NCBI GenBank assembly: GCA_937921485.1
Contig: CAKZSV010000016.1
Location: 1 to 64,000 of the forward strand
Length of the DNA stretch: 64,000 nucleotides
Direction: 5' to 3'
Origin: an uncultured bacterium
GTDB lineage: Bacteria; Spirochaetota; UBA4802; JAGODF01
Shown: piece by piece, positions 1-7,962 of the stretch
How the letters are laid out: every line of letters begins with the position of its first letter
Numbering within the stretch: position 1 is the stretch's first letter
Program-made: the position numbers and the translations under genes
Notes under the pieces: model-generated
Database searches by the model: none
What the model saw: only the letters and a program-made list of their open reading frames with translations
Told to the model about the DNA's origin: nothing

Positions 1-1569
1 CAGGATCATCTTGCGGATATCGGAGTTGACTTCAAGGAGTTCATAAATACCGATGCGCCCCATGTAGCCGGTATTCAGGCACTTCTCGCACCCTTTCCCC
101 CGGAAAAGCTTTCCCCCTTTGAGTTCTTTCATGGTAAGACCCAGTTCCGCGAGCATCTTCGAAGTTGGCTTATACGATTCTCTGCAGTGCGGGCAGATGG
201 TGCGAACCAGGCGCTGGGCAAGAAGCGCGTTGACCGAAGACGCAATGAGGAACGGTTCCACGCCCATATCAATAAGGCGCGTGATGCCGCTTGCGGCGTC
301 GTTGGTGTGCAGGGTGGAAAACACCCGATGGCCGGTGAGCGCCGCCTGTACGGCTATTTCCGCAGTCTCTAAGTCGCGAATTTCACCTATCATGATGACA
401 TCGGGGTCCTGCCGCAGAATTGAGCGAAGGCCGTTTGCAAAGGTGAGTTCGATTTTCGGTTTCACCTGCATCTGGCCGATCCCGGGTATCTGGTATTCAA
501 TAGGGTCCTCAACGGTGAGAATGTTCACTTCCGGCGTGTTGAGCCGCATGAGCACGCTGTAGAGGGTAGTTGTTTTCCCGCTTCCCGTAGGCCCGGTGAC
601 CAGGATAATCCCATGCGTTTTCTGGATCAGGCGGTTATAGGTCGCAAGTGACTTTTCCGAGAATCCGAGCGAATCGAGATTGAAGGACATGTCTGTTTTA
701 TTCAGAAGGCGGAGGACCACCCTTTCGCCGTAGTGCGTGGGGAAAATGGAAACGCGGATGTCGATATCCTTTCCGCCAATCTTAATCTGGATGCGTCCGT
801 CCTGAGGAAGGCGGTTTTCGGCGATGTTGAGGTTCGCCATGATTTTGATGCGCGATGTGATCGCATTTTGAAATTTTTTGGGAGGATTGAACATCTTGTA
901 GAGAATGCCGTCAATCCGGAAGCGGACAAAGAGTTCTTTTTCATACGGCTCAATATGGATGTCGCTTGCCCTATCGTTGACTGCCTGCTTGAGAATCGTA
1001 TTGACGAGCCGAATGATGGGTGCCTCGTTTGCCATATCGAGTATGTCTTCGGTTTCCGCGACGGGACCGGAGAGCATCTCGAATTCGCTTCCTTCAAGGT
1101 CTTCGAGCACTTCAGTTGTTGATGCAGAAGCAGCGATGTCATAGTGCTGCTGAATCACGCGGTTTATTTCATCCTCGGTGGTAAGCACGGGTTCAAGATT
1201 ACAACCGGGGAAAAGCATTTTTAAATCGTCCAATGGCTGGATATTGAGCACGTCTGAAACCGCCACAAAGACAGTGTTTTTCACTGACTTGAAGGGAACG
1301 ATTTTATTTTTTTTCAGAAACATGACGGGTATCTTCGAAAAGGCCTGTTCCCTGTCGTCGAACTGAAGAGTACTCTGGTATGGCACTCCGTAACGTTCGG
1401 ACAGCGCGGAGAGAATATCTTCTTCGGTTAACAGACCTTTCTTGACGAGTATCTGGCCGAGGCGGAGGTTTGTCGATTTCTGAGCGAGCAGTGCTTCCTG
1501 AAGGTCTTCCTGAGTGATCAGGTTTTTTTCAAGCAGGATTTTTCCAAGCATTTTATGCTTCGTCTTCAT
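1..1569 (-). CDS. gspE: Type II secretion ATPase GspE (C-terminus cut by window edge)
   Basis: Hexameric cytoplasmic ATPase that powers pseudopilus assembly in type II secretion. The 523 codons present read through an N-terminal MshEN/GspE-N domain (LGKILLEKNLITQEDLQEAL), then a GSPII_E core with Walker A GPTGSGKTTT, the Asp box, Walker B (DVIMIGEIRD), the HTND His box, and a zinc-binding region that starts with CPHC and ends with CEKC, as in GspE/PilB. The reading frame is open to base 1, so the last part of the protein lies outside. The start is the ATG at 1567-1569, six bases after the stop of gspC, so the two are one transcription unit. PilB or MshE is possible, but the gspC neighbour favours GspE. 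Confidence 0.93.
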   Translation of the reverse strand, partial: MKTKHKMLGKILLEKNLITQEDLQEALLAQKSTNLRLGQILVKKGLLTEEDILSALSERYGVPYQSTLQFDDREQAFSKIPVMFLKKNKIVPFKSVKNTVFVAVSDVLNIQPLDDLKMLFPGCNLEPVLTTEDEINRVIQQHYDIAASASTTEVLEDLEGSEFEMLSGPVAETEDILDMANEAPIIRLVNTILKQAVNDRASDIHIEPYEKELFVRFRIDGILYKMFNPPKKFQNAITSRIKIMANLNIAENRLPQDGRIQIKIGGKDIDIRVSIFPTHYGERVVLRLLNKTDMSFNLDSLGFSEKSLATYNRLIQKTHGIILVTGPTGSGKTTTLYSVLMRLNTPEVNILTVEDPIEYQIPGIGQMQVKPKIELTFANGLRSILRQDPDVIMIGEIRDLETAEIAVQAALTGHRVFSTLHTNDAASGITRLIDMGVEPFLIASSVNALLAQRLVRTICPHCRESYKPTSKMLAELGLTMKELKGGKLFRGKGCEKCLNTGYMGRIGIYELLEVNSDIRKMIL

Positions 1570-1575
1570 ATCGTT

Positions 1576-2427
1576 TCAATCCGTGATGTTGAATTCGTAT
1601 TTAAGCATCTGGCCGCCGCGTTCTAAATCGACGGTGATGCGCGAATCGGTTTTTACCGACTCCCATATCTGGTAGAGCTTTTCGGTGCTGTTGACCGGAT
1701 TATTGTTGATGCGTTTAATGATGTCGCCCGGACGCGCGCCGAGTTTGTAGAGCACGTTGTAAGGCCGAATGCGGAAAATCTTGTAGCCTTCAATTTTTCC
1801 ATCGACGCGGTAGGGACCTGCGCGAACACCCTGAAGTGCATTATCAATATTTTTTAATACTTTCTGCTGAAGTTCGGAGCGGCTCAGGTTTTGTTTCAGG
1901 TTCGATTGCTGAGCGGGGCCGGCCGCCTGCGCGGCGGGTTTTTGCTGATCATTCTGGAGATCGGCGTACATGTCCAGGATGCGGATCTCTTTGCCAATTT
2001 TCAGGTGAACTTTCGATTCGGTGATGCGCACGATGCGGTAGCCGTACACGTCCTTCCACATTCCATAAACTTTTGCTTCCGGGTCGGATTTCTTTTTAAT
2101 GAGCGCGCGGGATACGTCGGGAGGCCCGCTGATGGTGCCCAGAAGCACAAGTTCCGATTCGCTGACGGCCGGCGCCGATTGGGCCGGGGCGCTTGAAGAG
2201 ACGGACATCGGCTGCGCGACCCTGAAGAAAGTGGAATCGACAATTGGACGATAATCGGCAAAACTTGCTCTGGGTCGCGCCGGGCGGGACGATTGCCGCT
2301 GCGGCTGGTTCGGAACCACCGCGGGTGCCGCCACAAAACGATAGACATTCGATGCGGTGAGCGCCATCATAAACGATACGAAAAGCGCGGCCGCGGTATT
2401 GAGCGCGTGGTACTTTATGTTCTGCAT
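1576..2427 (-). CDS. gspC: Type II secretion protein GspC (inner-membrane, PDZ)
   Basis: Inner-membrane component that links the secretin to the inner-membrane platform. The 283-residue protein has one N-terminal membrane segment (ALFVSFMMALTASNVYRF), a Gln/Pro/Ala-rich periplasmic linker, a homology region (VLLGTISGPPDVSRALI) and a C-terminal PDZ domain (LGARPGDIIKRINNNPVNS). The ATG at 2425-2427 puts the membrane helix near the N-terminus; the frame is open to a start at 2484, which would add 19 charged residues. It directly precedes gspE. I see no gspD in the window. Confidence 0.85.
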   Translation of the reverse strand: MQNIKYHALNTAAALFVSFMMALTASNVYRFVAAPAVVPNQPQRQSSRPARPRASFADYRPIVDSTFFRVAQPMSVSSSAPAQSAPAVSESELVLLGTISGPPDVSRALIKKKSDPEAKVYGMWKDVYGYRIVRITESKVHLKIGKEIRILDMYADLQNDQQKPAAQAAGPAQQSNLKQNLSRSELQQKVLKNIDNALQGVRAGPYRVDGKIEGYKIFRIRPYNVLYKLGARPGDIIKRINNNPVNSTEKLYQIWESVKTDSRITVDLERGGQMLKYEFNITD

Positions 2428-2570
2428 TGTAGATTTTCCGTAGTCATCATAACGAGTACATTCTTTGCGGGCCGATTGAACCATCGTATCATAATTTTAC
2501 GAAAACGGCCCCCCTTTAATGTTACATAAACGGAGAGAGAGGCCGTTGTCAAGATTTTTGCGGGTATTGG

Positions 2571-2599
2571 AAAAAAAAGAAGCCCCCCAAAAAGGGGGG
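2571..2599 (-). terminator. Rho-independent terminator
   Basis: On the minus strand six C, a five-base loop, six G, then a run rich in T (2571-2580 reads as A on the plus strand). It lies 16 bases after the stop of the 69-residue gene at 2616-2825 and insulates it from gspC. Confidence 0.8.
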
Positions 2600-2615
2600 A
2601 TTTTAATTAGCAGTA

Positions 2616-2825
2616 TTATGCGGCGTACAGTTCGACCGATTTAATGTTCGCAATGTCGATTCTGATTTCCCGGTTATTCTTGTCGCGGATGATAATTTCG
2701 TTTTTCACCAGAACCCTGTTTTTATTGAGTTCAATTATCGCGCCGTCTTCGAGATAGACCACAATATCAAGGCCTTTGATGCTCAGATATTTTTTTAAAA
2801 GCTTCTTGAAATTCTTGCTCGCCAT
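2616..2825 (-). CDS. Small conserved-looking protein of unknown function (69 aa)
   Basis: I do not recognise the family. It begins with a very basic helix (ASKNFKKLLKKYL), followed by a predicted all-beta stretch of alternating hydrophobic residues (IVVYLEDGAIIEL, VLVKNEIIIRD, IRIDIANIKSVEL), which resembles a small beta-barrel. It has no signal peptide. A good ribosome site (GAGGTG) sits 6 bases before the ATG and a strong terminator follows, so it is a genuine single-gene unit rather than a chance frame. Confidence 0.6.
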   Translation of the reverse strand: MASKNFKKLLKKYLSIKGLDIVVYLEDGAIIELNKNRVLVKNEIIIRDKNNREIRIDIANIKSVELYAA

Positions 2826-3166
2826 AATGCACCTCGCTTTCTCCGCTTTTTCTCAAAAGGCGGAATATTGTGTGATATGGTGCATCCATGCGGTGATTGA
2901 GTGGGAGGGAATTCCTTTTCCGTCCGGGCGACGTAATCAAAAGCCTTTATGTCGCATTATTATTATCGGCATGTATGAATTTTGCTTAATCAATTTTTTA
3001 TATTCATTGAAAATAAAACCACGCTTTTAAAAACTGATTAGCGCTTTGAGCAAGTACACGGAAAAGACTGTATGAACGTTATTGGGCAGCATCAGGGAAT
3101 ATCTTGCTACAAAGGCGTAGTGGTAAAAGCCGGAGGTAAAATTCTGTTGGAGATTGTGTAATTATG
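2826..3166. other. Intergenic region between divergent genes
   Basis: About 340 bases, AT-rich, with no gene that I can support. It must hold the promoter of the 69-residue gene. The motif TTATGTCGCAT occurs at 2947-2957; the same sequence recurs in other intergenic gaps of the window. Short frames here lack ribosome sites. Confidence 0.5.
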
Positions 3167-3195
3167 TTGCGGAAATTCATGCCTTGTGATATTAT
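3167..3195 (+). promoter_or_regulatory. Sigma70-type promoter for the VKOR-DsbA gene
   Basis: TTGCGG (3167-3172) and TATTAT (3190-3195) are separated by exactly 17 bases, about 40 bases before the start codon. Confidence 0.5.
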
Positions 3196-3237
3196 TGGTG
3201 AGATCTTTTTCGCCAAACCATTTCGTTGGAGATGCGT

Positions 3238-4494
3238 ATGATGGATGCACATGTCGAATTAAATAAAGTCAGGAGAGACCGAATTGCATTTGGTGGATTG
3301 GTTTTTCTTTCTCTGGTTGGCATCGCACTGTCTTTGTATCTTCTCATTATCCACTATCTTCCTGCCTCAAGGGATTCTGTGCTTTTTCAGCTTTGTTCGG
3401 TGGGGGCGTTCAACTGCGATAGAGTCAATTCCGGGCAGTACTCGGTGTTTCTTGGATTACCGATTGCCGCGTATGGCCTGGTGTTTTATTTTTTTGTTCT
3501 TTTTATCCTTATACTGAGAAAGGCGCATCTCGAAAGCAAACTGCTGGATGCATTTGTAATTATTTCTTCCGCAGCGGCGGCAATAGCTGTATTTCCCCTT
3601 TTTGCGCTTTCGACATTTGTCATCAAAGCCTTCTGCCTGTATTGCGTTATCGCGTGGCTGTGCAATTTCGCGATTTTTGGACTCTCTCTTGCTCTGGTTC
3701 GCGGAGAGGATAATTTCTTCGCCATATTCCGAGGCGCATGGAAAGAATTGCGGGAAAATCCGGGAGCACTGCATTGTATTGCCGTTATTGTGCTTTTTCT
3801 TGTGGTGACATATTCCGGGACGAGCTTTTTGACTGCCATGCTCGGTTCCAACAGGCAATATGCGAATCTGCAACAGAACATGCGCATGGAAGAGCAGGCA
3901 TTCGATGAGTATGTGCGCCGCCGCCCCGTGCCGATGGATATTGCAGGTCTTCCAGTGTACTACGGCGATCCATCTGCGAAAGTGACCATTGTGGAATATT
4001 TCAATTTCGATTGCCACGTGTGCCGGTCAGCAGCACCCATTATCAAAAGCATCATCGATAAATATCCGGGAAAGGTGCGGCTTTTTTTAAAGCACTATCC
4101 GCTCGATGGAACATGCAATAAATATATTGCAGGCAGAGGCGATGGGCTGAGCTGTCGTGCGGCGCTTGTTGCAATCGCGCTTCAAAAGAGCCCGAAACAT
4201 CGCGAATATATTGAATACATCATGACGAAGAAGGGGCATCTTAAGCGAGAAACGGTACTTGAGGCGCTCGAGAAAATCGATATGAATGCGGATAAGCTTC
4301 GCGCGCTGTTAGACGAGAAAATCGCGATAAAAATTCTTGAAAGCCAAATCGATTCGGGGGAGAAATTCAAGATTCAGGGTACGCCGTCGTTTATCATCAA
4401 TGGGAAAATTATTCCTACCGGTCTTCCGCCCGCGCGGTTTCTGGAAAGAATCATAAAACTCGAAATCGATCTTGCATACGGCGAACAACAATAA
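3238..4494 (+). CDS. VKOR-DsbA fusion, disulfide bond formation
   Basis: Single-chain machine for forming disulfides outside the cytoplasm: a vitamin K epoxide reductase domain (quinone-coupled) joined to a DsbA-like thioredoxin. The first half has several membrane helices, a loop cysteine pair (C53 and C60) and the redox motif CLYC (C133, C136). After a further helix comes an extracytoplasmic thioredoxin fold with CHVC (C259, C262) and the cis-Pro segment GTPSF. GGAG at 3228-3231 sets the ATG at 3238 as the most likely start; the frame extends to a TTG at 3226. Such fusions replace DsbA plus DsbB in several phyla. No substrate gene is linked; gspC and gspE nearby would secrete disulfide-containing proteins. 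Confidence 0.88.
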   Translation: MMDAHVELNKVRRDRIAFGGLVFLSLVGIALSLYLLIIHYLPASRDSVLFQLCSVGAFNCDRVNSGQYSVFLGLPIAAYGLVFYFFVLFILILRKAHLESKLLDAFVIISSAAAAIAVFPLFALSTFVIKAFCLYCVIAWLCNFAIFGLSLALVRGEDNFFAIFRGAWKELRENPGALHCIAVIVLFLVVTYSGTSFLTAMLGSNRQYANLQQNMRMEEQAFDEYVRRRPVPMDIAGLPVYYGDPSAKVTIVEYFNFDCHVCRSAAPIIKSIIDKYPGKVRLFLKHYPLDGTCNKYIAGRGDGLSCRAALVAIALQKSPKHREYIEYIMTKKGHLKRETVLEALEKIDMNADKLRALLDEKIAIKILESQIDSGEKFKIQGTPSFIINGKIIPTGLPPARFLERIIKLEIDLAYGEQQ

Positions 4495-4499
4495 ACGAA

Positions 4500-5285
4500 T
4501 TACATATCGATGAAGATATGATTTTTGCCGAATAGCCGAATATATTTTTTCCGCACGAGGGTATATTCTTTCAGGCGTGGGCTAATAACATTTTTCGATG
4601 CGCGAATTCTCCTGCCGATTGCAGAAGCCGAGAAGCATGAGGTATTGCCGCCTCTTGCAATGATGAGATAGCATCGAACAGGTTCGTCGGATCCCGCGCG
4701 GCGGGTGGGGCGATTGACGATTTTGATTTTCATTCCATTGAAGATGATGTATTCGTTTCCTTCTGATGTCTCTCTCGTTTCCGCAATAACACGGTCGACA
4801 ATGTGCAATTCGTCGCAGGCGGCGATATACCACTGTGCTGAGGCACGAAAAGTAATCCAGCGGAATGGCAATGGCAGTGTTTTTGCTTCAATGTTTTTCT
4901 GCGGCAATTCATCCCGGTATTCATGTTTCACGCGCGGAAACTCTTCAAACCCTGCGGATGCCTGTTCTTTTACTTTTGCGAGGAGAAAATGAAGCACGTC
5001 GAAACGGGCGGATGCATTGTGCGTTTGATGAGCATACGAACTCAGACATGCTTTCAATTTAAGAAGATATTCCCTACCCTTGAAGCAGTTATAACTTGAA
5101 TATACTGAGAGCAAAAAGTCGAGCCGCTTTTCGAGTTCCTGGTATTGCTCCTGTTCGTTTTTGTGCTTTTTTTCAAGCGCAAGGAGGTTTTTCTCAAGAT
5201 GCGCGGCTACCTCTTCCACTTTCTGGAGATTTTCTTCCCAGAAAGACCTATACGCTAAAAGTTCGTTTTCATTCGAAATGCTCAT
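4500..5285 (-). CDS. Unknown cytoplasmic protein, coiled coil plus possible CheW-like domain
   Basis: 261 residues, no signal or membrane segment. Residues 1-85 form a long Glu/Lys-rich coiled coil (VEEVAAHLEKNLLALEKK...). The second half is predicted beta-rich, with a pattern (WYIAACDELHIVDRVI, MKIKIVNR, RCYLIIARGG, HIFIDM at the C-terminus) reminiscent of CheW domains, including the typical final strand. This is only a resemblance by eye. It converges with the VKOR-DsbA gene (5-base gap). No clear ribosome site precedes the ATG. Confidence 0.5.
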   Translation of the reverse strand: MSISNENELLAYRSFWEENLQKVEEVAAHLEKNLLALEKKHKNEQEQYQELEKRLDFLLSVYSSYNCFKGREYLLKLKACLSSYAHQTHNASARFDVLHFLLAKVKEQASAGFEEFPRVKHEYRDELPQKNIEAKTLPLPFRWITFRASAQWYIAACDELHIVDRVIAETRETSEGNEYIIFNGMKIKIVNRPTRRAGSDEPVRCYLIIARGGNTSCFSASAIGRRIRASKNVISPRLKEYTLVRKKYIRLFGKNHIFIDM

Positions 5286-5414
5286 AGTAGCTTGCCGGCA
5301 TATGCGCTTTATTAAAGATAACAGATATAATGTCTGCTGTCAATAGATTAATAACAAGAGGTCAGGCCTTATGTCGCACGGATGCCTGGCAGTGCCGCGT
5401 GCATAGCGTTGAGA

Positions 5415-6476
5415 TTATGAATCGGCAAGATGCTCGGAAATATATCGCTTTAACACATTGCGCGCGACATCCGTTCCTTCTAAAAACCGGAATGTGATGA
5501 AGAAGGCGTTCTCTTCCTGTATGCTCTTTTCTGCTAAAATTCTGCATAAGAATTTAATGTGGAAATCGTCGATAGTGAAGGACAGCGCGTAATTTTTTCC
5601 ATAATCGATTTTCGCCGCGAGCCTGACGACGGCCTCATTTTCATTGATTCTGTAGATCATTCCGGCTGTGGTGGTTTCACTCGAAACTTCTTCTTCGCCA
5701 TTGGTTTCGGTCTTTATTTCAATGGTAAGCTGGCATGGTATCATCACATCAAGGTAGGGAAGCCGGACTTCCTTGCCGCGCGCGAGTGTGTCGGAATAGC
5801 TTACGGTGATGATATTCCCTGATATGTTTTTAATGTCAACTTCAGTGTTATATTCGGCGTCACCCGTGCGCCAGATATAGAGCGCGGCCTTCCCGCGCGC
5901 GAGCGTGGCGGGTATGCCTTCTTTGCGGAAAAGCTGAAGCGAAAGGGTGGAATTATCCGTCGTAATCACTTTGGCGATGCAGGCATCTTGCTGTTCGGAA
6001 AAAAGCGCGACCAGCGCGCCCGGCTCAAGCTCGCGAAGGGACTGCATCGGTTTGCGGTATGTCGAAGGATTGAAAATTTTTTCATGAATCGTGATAATAT
6101 CCCGGCATGCGGAGATTGCGGTTTCTCCTTCCTGGCTGGTTTCGCTGAGGTACGAAAGAAAGGAACCGATTGCTTTTTCGTACAGAGTTTTATTGGAAAG
6201 GATCGGGTTCGGGTCGTTGAGTTTCAGAATATCCACCATCCCGCGCAGAATTTTAAACTGGTAGTTGGAAAGCCCTATTTTTTTCGCCTTGAAAAGAAAT
6301 AACTGGTCGGCTTTGATTTTCGCTTCTTTTAAGCGGTAGCTGTATCTCAGCAGAAGCAGGAATGCCGCGATGAGCAAAAAAATCCCCGCGACAATCGCGG
6401 CTATGACGGGATTGATGGAAGGCCATGCTTCTTCTGTGCCGAAGAGCACTTCCAGCCCAAGCGTGATAATGGCCAA
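5415..6476 (-). CDS. Membrane-anchored PilZ-like (c-di-GMP effector) protein
   Basis: With the TTG start at 6474-6476 the protein has 353 residues. It has one membrane helix near residues 20-43 (INPVIAAIVAGIFLLIAAFLLLL), a helical linker, and a C-terminal pair of beta-barrels of the YcgR/PilZ type (KEVRLPYLDVMIPCQLTIEI, FFITFRFLEGTDVARNVLKRYI). Spirochaetes often carry such TM-plus-PilZ proteins tied to motility. The TTG is chosen because AGGGGA lies about 7 bases upstream; the frame also runs to a GTG at 6533, but that codon sits inside an inverted repeat. I did not see a clean RxxxR motif, so c-di-GMP binding is inferred, not shown. Confidence 0.55.
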   Translation of the reverse strand: MAIITLGLEVLFGTEEAWPSINPVIAAIVAGIFLLIAAFLLLLRYSYRLKEAKIKADQLFLFKAKKIGLSNYQFKILRGMVDILKLNDPNPILSNKTLYEKAIGSFLSYLSETSQEGETAISACRDIITIHEKIFNPSTYRKPMQSLRELEPGALVALFSEQQDACIAKVITTDNSTLSLQLFRKEGIPATLARGKAALYIWRTGDAEYNTEVDIKNISGNIITVSYSDTLARGKEVRLPYLDVMIPCQLTIEIKTETNGEEEVSSETTTAGMIYRINENEAVVRLAAKIDYGKNYALSFTIDDFHIKFLCRILAEKSIQEENAFFITFRFLEGTDVARNVLKRYISEHLADS

Positions 6477-6530
6477 TGGTTTCCCCTGATGAAAAATTGC
6501 CCGCGTTTGCCGTGTGGGTATTTTCTTTTG

Positions 6531-6549
6531 CACCTGTTATTAACAGGTG
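6531..6549. repeat. Perfect 9-bp inverted repeat in the leader of the PilZ-like gene
   Basis: CACCTGTTA and TAACAGGTG flank a single T. Just beyond it, on the minus strand, GTGGGTT and AACCCAC pair around a 16-base loop, so the leader RNA between the promoter (6680-6708) and the TTG start could fold into consecutive hairpins. Function unknown: operator, RNA switch or remnant. Confidence 0.55.
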
Positions 6550-6679
6550 GGTTCCCTCACGAACGCTTCAACCCACTTCTCGGTGGAAGCCCGGTTTGTG
6601 CGCTCAAATTCGAGATCCCTTCTCATTTAGTGTTGGTACAAAAATTTCAATACCAATCACGAGCAACGCAGGCATAACA

Positions 6680-6708
6680 AATATAATTAAAGACGGTGTT
6701 GAATTCAA
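6680..6708 (-). promoter_or_regulatory. Sigma70-type promoter for the PilZ-like gene
   Basis: On the minus strand TTGAAT, 17 bases, TATATT. It would give a leader of nearly 200 bases before the TTG start at 6476. Confidence 0.5.
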
Positions 6709-6756
6709 GAAAAAAATTGTCGCGTTATTTTAAAGCTGAAATAACCTTGTTATTAT

Positions 6757-7887
6757 TTGGAGAATGCCATTAAAACAGCGAACGACATACGGTTCATCAT
6801 TGCACCAAAGGGTGCCGGGAAAAATACGATATATCGTGAATTTGCACGGATCGCTGGCGTAACAACGTTGTGGTATGATAATGAAATAGCACTGGATCAT
6901 CTTCTTGAAGAAATTAAACTGAAAGGAGTTCAATCAAAAGAAATACTTGTGCTTAAACATTTCATGGGGCGTTTTTTTCAAAAATGTCCAGGTTCGCCTA
7001 ATGTTATCTGCTGCAACTACCGGGTTATCAATACCTGTTTCAATTGTCTGTATGACTGTTCCTATTGCTTTCTGCGCGGCTATCTGAATGCATTCGGCAT
7101 CGTGCAGTTTACGAATATCGATGCATTATTGCGTGAAGTGGAACAATTCATGCAGAATTCATCGAATGAAATGGTATATCGCATCGGAACCGGCGAGTTC
7201 ACCGATTCGTTGATGTTCGATTATGAAACGGGAATAGGCGAAAAACTGATCCGCCTGGCCGCTCCATTCGAGCATATTATGCTTGAATTGAAAACGAAAT
7301 CCTCCAATGTCGATCATCTGTTGGGTATTTCGCAGAAAGGGAATGCCGTGCTTTCATGGAGCCTTGCAAGCGAGCGAAATATCCGCCGCTACGAGCGGGG
7401 AACCGCCACTCTTGCCGGGCGTTTGCAGGCGGTGCGGAAAGCGTCTGATGCGGATTTCATCACCGCGTTTCATTTCGATCCGGTCATCATATATGATGGC
7501 TGGCAGGAGGATTACGCAGCGCTCGTTGAGGCGCTCTTTGAAGCGGCAAACCGCGAAAGGGTGGCATGGATTTCGCTTGGTGGCTTCCGCTATGCGCCTG
7601 GTTTCAAGGATGTGCTGAAAAACGTGGAGCCGGACGAGGATATGACGCTGGAGGAGATGTTTCCGGGAATAGACGGGAAATTTCGGTATTTTAAACCCCG
7701 CCGCATCGAAATGTATAAATTTTTGCTTGACCGGATACGGAAATATACCTCAAAGCCTTTTATCTACTTATGTATGGAATCAAGCGATGTGTGGCATCAG
7801 GTGATGGGGAAGAATTATTCTTCTTCTGAAGAACTCGAAAGCGATTTCAGCGACGCGATGAAGCGGTTTTTGAATACCCTGACATGA
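6757..7887 (+). CDS. Spore photoproduct lyase-like radical SAM protein
   Basis: 376 residues. The motif CFNCLYDCSYCFLRGYL carries the radical SAM cysteines in the C-x3-C-x2-C spacing typical of the SPL family, followed by a TIM-barrel-like region (GTGEFTDSL, HIMLELKTKSSNVDHL, VLSWSLASE, WISLGGFRYAPGF). In Bacillus the family repairs UV spore photoproduct; many non-sporulating bacteria encode relatives of unknown role. The start is uncertain: TTG at 6757 is the first possible codon after an in-frame stop and has no obvious ribosome site, and the first 30 residues (APKGAGKNT) look unlike the family. It stands alone, followed by prfB after 75 bases. Confidence 0.8.
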   Translation: MENAIKTANDIRFIIAPKGAGKNTIYREFARIAGVTTLWYDNEIALDHLLEEIKLKGVQSKEILVLKHFMGRFFQKCPGSPNVICCNYRVINTCFNCLYDCSYCFLRGYLNAFGIVQFTNIDALLREVEQFMQNSSNEMVYRIGTGEFTDSLMFDYETGIGEKLIRLAAPFEHIMLELKTKSSNVDHLLGISQKGNAVLSWSLASERNIRRYERGTATLAGRLQAVRKASDADFITAFHFDPVIIYDGWQEDYAALVEALFEAANRERVAWISLGGFRYAPGFKDVLKNVEPDEDMTLEEMFPGIDGKFRYFKPRRIEMYKFLLDRIRKYTSKPFIYLCMESSDVWHQVMGKNYSSSEELESDFSDAMKRFLNTLT

Positions 7888-7962
7888 TGTTGCTGCTTTA
7901 CACTGTATTCGATTGCTTCCATCAATGCTGCACAAATATGAAATGTCATTAAGGATACTGCC

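Noticed and set aside
6476..6733. An 85-codon plus-strand frame over the PilZ leader
   Set aside because: No ribosome site, no family resemblance, and it crosses two hairpins of the opposite leader; best read as non-coding.
7888..7962. Short upstream frame of prfB with a frameshift site
   Set aside because: No CTTTGA-type slippery sequence or internal UGA; the GTG start has a proper ribosome site and the frame is continuous.
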